64,000 nt of DNA, from positions 147,814 through 211,813 of the forward strand of contig CALWIZ010000001.1 of the NCBI GenBank assembly GCA_944380885.1, written 5' to 3'. Under the pieces are notes generated by a model, which had not been told where the DNA came from, did not search any database, and worked only from the letters and a program-made list of their open reading frames with translations. Numbering within the stretch: the stretch's first letter is position 1; each line of letters begins with the position of its first letter. The DNA comes from an uncultured Clostridia bacterium. GTDB lineage: Bacteria; Bacillota; Clostridia; Oscillospirales; Acutalibacteraceae. Below, one piece after another: positions 61,312-64,000 of this stretch. The translations under genes were made by a program, and so were the position numbers.

Positions 61312-62559
61312 ATGCCGAGTGACAAGAATAAAGAAATCCGCTGCTCGTTCTGCGGTAAAACGCAGGACGAGGTGACAAGACTTGTTGAAGGTCCGGGCGT
61401 CTATATCTGCGACAGCTGCATTGAATTCTGCAATACGCTGCTGTTTGATGACGAGACAGGCGCTCAGGGAAAATCAAAGCGCAGGAAAAACAGCAAAGAG
61501 AATTTTGTGCTTCCGAAGCCGCAGGAAATCAAGGCGCAGCTTGACCAGTATGTAATAGGTCAGGACGATGCCAAAAAAACTCTCGCGGTAGCGGTTTATA
61601 ATCATTATAAGCGCATTTTTATGAATGAAGACACCGACGTGGAGCTTAACAAGAGCAATGTGCTTATGCTGGGGCCTACCGGAGTGGGGAAAACCCTCCT
61701 TGCCCAGACACTGGCGAGGATTCTTGATGTTCCGATAGCTATAACAGATGCTACTACTCTTACTGAGGCAGGTTATGTCGGCGAAGATGTTGAAAATATT
61801 TTGTTGAGGCTTATTCAGGCGGCGGATTACGATATTGAGCGTGCGGAACGCGGAATTATTTATGTAGACGAGATAGATAAAATCGCGAGAAAATCCGAAA
61901 ACGCCTCAATAACAAGAGACGTCAGCGGCGAAGGCGTTCAGCAGGCACTTCTTAAAATACTTGAGGGCACAGTTTCCAATGTTCCCCCGCAGGGCGGCAG
62001 AAAGCATCCCCAGCAGGAATTTATACAGATTGATACCACTAATATTCTCTTTATCTGCGCCGGCGCGTTTGACGGTATAGAAAAGGTCATTGAGCGCAGG
62101 ATAGGCGGCAGCAGCCTCGGCTTCGGGGCTGATGTGAAGTCAAGGAAATCGCTTGAGGCACAGGCTGAGGCGATGACCGCAACGCATCAGGATCTTGTTA
62201 AATTCGGTCTTATTCCCGAGCTTGTGGGACGTCTTCCGGTAATAACCGCGCTTAAAGGTATGGACAGGGAGACTCTTATCCGCATAATGACCGAGCCTAA
62301 AAACTCTATTGTAAAGCAGTATCAGGCGCTCTTTAAAATGGATAATATAGAGCTTGAGTTTGATAAAAAAGCGCTTGAGCGTATAGCCGATCTTACGATA
62401 GAACGCAAGACCGGCGCGAGAGGACTTCGTTCCATTATAGAGGGTGTGCTTCAGCCGCTTATGTTTGATTCACCTTCTGATTCGGCTATAACCAAAATAA
62501 CCGTGACAGAGGAAACGGTAAACAGCGGAAAGGCTGAAATAGTAAGAAAAGCGTCATAA
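61312..62559 (+). CDS. clpX: ATP-dependent Clp protease ATPase subunit ClpX
   Basis: AAA+ unfoldase that feeds ClpP, including ssrA-tagged proteins. It has an N-terminal zinc-binding [14 protein letters not shown] motif, Walker [16 protein letters not shown], Walker [13 protein letters not shown], sensor II region [10 protein letters not shown] and the IGF-type ClpP loop region. 415 residues. It is 14 bases after clpP. Confidence 0.97.
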   Translation: MPSDKNKEIRCSFCGKTQDEVTRLVEGPGVYICDSCIEFCNTLLFDDETGAQGKSKRRKNSKENFVLPKPQEIKAQLDQYVIGQDDAKKTLAVAVYNHYKRIFMNEDTDVELNKSNVLMLGPTGVGKTLLAQTLARILDVPIAITDATTLTEAGYVGEDVENILLRLIQAADYDIERAERGIIYVDEIDKIARKSENASITRDVSGEGVQQALLKILEGTVSNVPPQGGRKHPQQEFIQIDTTNILFICAGAFDGIEKVIERRIGGSSLGFGADVKSRKSLEAQAEAMTATHQDLVKFGLIPELVGRLPVITALKGMDRETLIRIMTEPKNSIVKQYQALFKMDNIELEFDKKALERIADLTIERKTGARGLRSIIEGVLQPLMFDSPSDSAITKITVTEETVNSGKAEIVRKAS

Positions 62560-62567
62560 AGGACTAA

Positions 62568-62608
62568 AAAAGCACGGTCGATTAGATATATTATGACCGT
62601 GCTTTTAA
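62568..62608 (+). terminator. Terminator after clpX
   Basis: Stem AAAAGCACGGTC/GACCGTGCTTTT with a short T-run. Confidence 0.75.
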
Positions 62609-62625
62609 ATTCCGATTTCAAAAAC

Positions 62626-62654
62626 TTGAAACAGCTGCGTCATTGTGCTATACT
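62626..62654 (+). promoter_or_regulatory. Promoter for smpB-ssrA
   Basis: TTGAAA (62626-62631), 17-base spacer, TATACT (62649-62654). Confidence 0.65.
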
Positions 62655-62680
62655 TTAATTTCCGGAAGGAGGTCTGCCGT

Positions 62681-63139
62681 ATGGAAAATCTTAAAACCAT
62701 TACAACGAACAAAAAGGCTTTTCATGAGTATTTTGTACTTGAGAGCTTTGAATGCGGCATTGAGCTTTCGGGTACCGAAATAAAGTCGATACGGCAGGGC
62801 GGCGCTAACCTGAAGGACGCTTGGTGTTCGGTGGAAAACGGCGAAATGATAATCAAGCAAATGCATATAAGTCCTTATGAGCACGGCAATATATTCAACA
62901 AAAATCCCACAAGGAACAGACGGCTTTTGCTTCACAAGCGGGAGATAATGAGGCTGTTCGGAGCCGTAAAGCAGGAGGGACTGGCGCTTGTACCGCTTTC
63001 GCTTTATTTCAAGGGATCACTTGTAAAGGTTCAGCTCGGGCTGTGTAAGGGTAAAAAGCTGCACGACAAGCGCGAGACCGCGGCAAAAAGGGATGCGGCA
63101 CGCGCTATTGACAGGGCGATAAAGGAACAGAACAGATAA
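62681..63139 (+). CDS. smpB: SsrA-binding protein
   Basis: Binds tmRNA and delivers it to stalled ribosomes. The family signature GIELSGTEIKSIRQGGANLKD, then HISPYEHGN and KKLHDKRET, are clear. The ATG at 62681 has AGGAGG 8 bases upstream; the ATG at 62645 lacks one. Encoded 12 bases before ssrA. Confidence 0.97.
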   Translation: MENLKTITTNKKAFHEYFVLESFECGIELSGTEIKSIRQGGANLKDAWCSVENGEMIIKQMHISPYEHGNIFNKNPTRNRRLLLHKREIMRLFGAVKQEGLALVPLSLYFKGSLVKVQLGLCKGKKLHDKRETAAKRDAARAIDRAIKEQNR

Positions 63140-63151
63140 AAACGAATATAT

Positions 63152-63499
63152 GGGGGCGTAAAGGTTTCGACAGGGACCCTGAAGCGCCGGAAGCGAGCAG
63201 CGGTGCGGAACCGCTTTAAAATCCGCATAAAAAATTAACTAACAACAATAAAGTTGCTTTAGCAGCCTAATTTAAGGCTGCTCATCCGACCCGGAAGCAC
63301 CACGGTCCGGCAAGGGTGTCATTTTAGTGGTGAACGTGAACGTCGGTGCGCTCCTGCCGTCGTCACGGAATGGGAGCTACCAAGTCCGGAAGCCTGGCAT
63401 TTGGCGTCCGGATAAGGGAATGTAAACAAATGTCTGCGCTCGGAGATGCCGGTACGGATCGGTTTTTGGACAGGAGTTCGACTCTCCTCGCCTCCACCA
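63152..63499 (+). ncRNA. ssrA: Transfer-messenger RNA
   Basis: 348-base tmRNA. The acceptor stem GGGGGCG (63152-63158) pairs with CGCCTCC (63489-63495), and the molecule ends in ACCA. The TTCGA T-loop arm (CAGGAGTTCGACTCTCCT) is near the 3' end. The tag open frame ends NNNKVALAA with TAA at 63268-63270; the resume codon cannot be set by eye. Pairs with smpB. Confidence 0.95.
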
Positions 63500-63504
63500 G
63501 TCGA

Positions 63505-63545
63505 GAGCCTCGACACGCAATTCGCGTTCGGGGCTTTTCTTTTTA
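63505..63545 (+). terminator. Terminator after ssrA
   Basis: Stem AGCCTCGA/TCGGGGCT (with an inner ACGC/GCGT) followed by TTTTCTTTTT. Confidence 0.8.
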
Positions 63546-63602
63546 TATGGCTCAGTGCTCGCGTTTATAGCGGGTATCTTTTTTGTCAACGCTTCCCATA
63601 TG

Positions 63603-63656
63603 AACACCGGTTGTAATTTAAGCAAAACTGTTCGGATCACAACCGGTGTTTTTTTA
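63603..63656 (+). terminator. Strong orphan terminator-like hairpin
   Basis: Perfect 12-bp arms AACACCGGTTGT (63603-63614) and ACAACCGGTGTT (63639-63650), a 24-base loop and seven T residues. No gene is seen between the ssrA terminator and this hairpin, so what it terminates is unknown. Confidence 0.6.
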
Positions 63657-63790
63657 TATAAATTTTGTTTATGGGCTTTACGAGCAACAATCCATACTAA
63701 TTGAATAGGATAGTGCTCTTAAAAAAATAAAATCATGTGATAAAAATTGAAATGTTCTGAGATTTGAACTGATTTGTTCTATGAGATTTC

Positions 63791-63820
63791 AGCCTTTTTT
63801 ATTATTATAAAAGGCTTTTT
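63791..63820 (+). terminator. Terminator-like hairpin before the IS200-type gene
   Basis: Arms AGCCTTTT/AAAAGGCT followed by TTTTT. It may shield the transposase gene from outside transcription, as is common for insertion sequences. No gene is seen between 63657 and 63790. Confidence 0.55.
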
Positions 63821-63842
63821 GGCGGCATTAGGAGTTTTGTAG

Positions 63843-63858
63843 CGTATAGAGCTATGCG
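63843..63858 (+). other. Small stem near the IS200-type left end
   Basis: CGTATAG/CTATGCG, a 7-bp stem with one G-T pair and a 2-base loop. IS200/IS605 elements recognise subterminal hairpins at their ends; this one sits about 60 bases before the transposase frame and is a candidate. Confidence 0.35.
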
Positions 63859-63915
63859 GTCTTTTTTTATTGCAGAAAGCGATTTATCTTCTTATTCCTT
63901 TCAAAAATTCTGATT

Positions 63916-64000
63916 TTGAGCTGTAGTTTAGAACATACTAAGTGGAGATGTCAATACCATATAGTATTTGCACCCAAATATCGCAGACAAGCAATATATA
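63916..64000 (+). mobile_element. tnpA: IS200/IS605-family transposase TnpA, 5' part
   Basis: The last 85 bases encode SLEHTKWRCQYHIVFAPKYR and continue RQAIY, the standard N-terminus of the Y1 (HUH) transposase. The gene runs off the window end. The start is unclear: a TTG at 63916 is in frame, there is no ATG, and the frame is open back to 63850. The usual HxH and tyrosine lie beyond the window. It could be intact or a decayed copy. Confidence 0.75.

Noticed and set aside
1..64000. CRISPR arrays, rRNA, tRNA genes, prophage
   Set aside because: No regularly spaced repeats, no recognisable cloverleaf or ribosomal sequences, and no phage structural genes were seen by eye. A tRNA scan could still find something small.

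Overview
The window looks like a chromosomal housekeeping segment of an anaerobic, spore-forming member of the Firmicutes/Clostridia, most like the Oscillospiraceae/Ruminococcaceae. The case rests on gene content and signals: dipicolinate synthase (dpaA/dpaB), the germination protein YpeB, a DUF1540 protein, MarR-MATE and LTA-synthase genes, strong Shine-Dalgarno sites, TTGACA/TATAAT promoters, and frequent TTG starts. No replication origin, dnaA, rRNA, tRNA or CRISPR array was seen.

Layout. 1-6284 (minus): rpmG, rlmH, walJ-like hydrolase, murA, then the rpmH-rnpA-yidD-yidC-khpB block, which here has no dnaA beside it. 6482-12982: SGNH hydrolase (+), an LTA synthase-NUDIX-DUF523-LOG operon (minus), and a MarR-MATE drug-efflux pair (+). 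12984-15461: two nearly identical 231-bp non-coding elements around cmk-like and rodA genes. Each is flanked by an exact duplication of a whole terminator stem-loop. 15470-30259 (minus): hisS-aspS, mgsA, minD, mrdA-mreDCB, lipid kinase, tsaD, an arginine-phosphatase/RimI fusion and polA. 30376-35108 (+): a leaderless-looking dus, yebC, and a hydrolase-acyltransferase fusion with its zinc-ribbon membrane partner. 35285-41499: feoB, a Rieske oxidoreductase, dpaAB and cca. 41591-47822 (+): murC, alanyl-tRNA editing protein, prmA, prfB, a lipoprotein trigger-factor paralogue and a PPTase. 47851-50598: AraC regulator divergent from a sugar isomerase/dehydrogenase pair. 50692-59115: ypeB, rplS with leader, lepB, rbgA, rnhB, yraN, a dipeptidase, thrC, DUF1540 and a phosphoesterase. 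59259-63499 (+): tig-clpP-clpX, smpB and ssrA. The end runs into the 5' part of an IS200/IS605-type tnpA.

How the genes work together. Most genes serve envelope growth (murA, murC, mreBCD, mrdA, rodA, LTA synthase, yidC), translation and quality control (rlmH, rpmG/rpmH, rplS, aspS, hisS, AlaX, prmA, prfB, rbgA, smpB-ssrA, clpXP, tig), and sporulation/germination. The most unusual items are the terminator-duplicating 231-bp element, two genes whose conserved N-termini require a non-ATG/GTG/TTG start (rbgA and a phosphoesterase), the apparently leaderless dus, and the acyltransferase cassette at 32240-35108.
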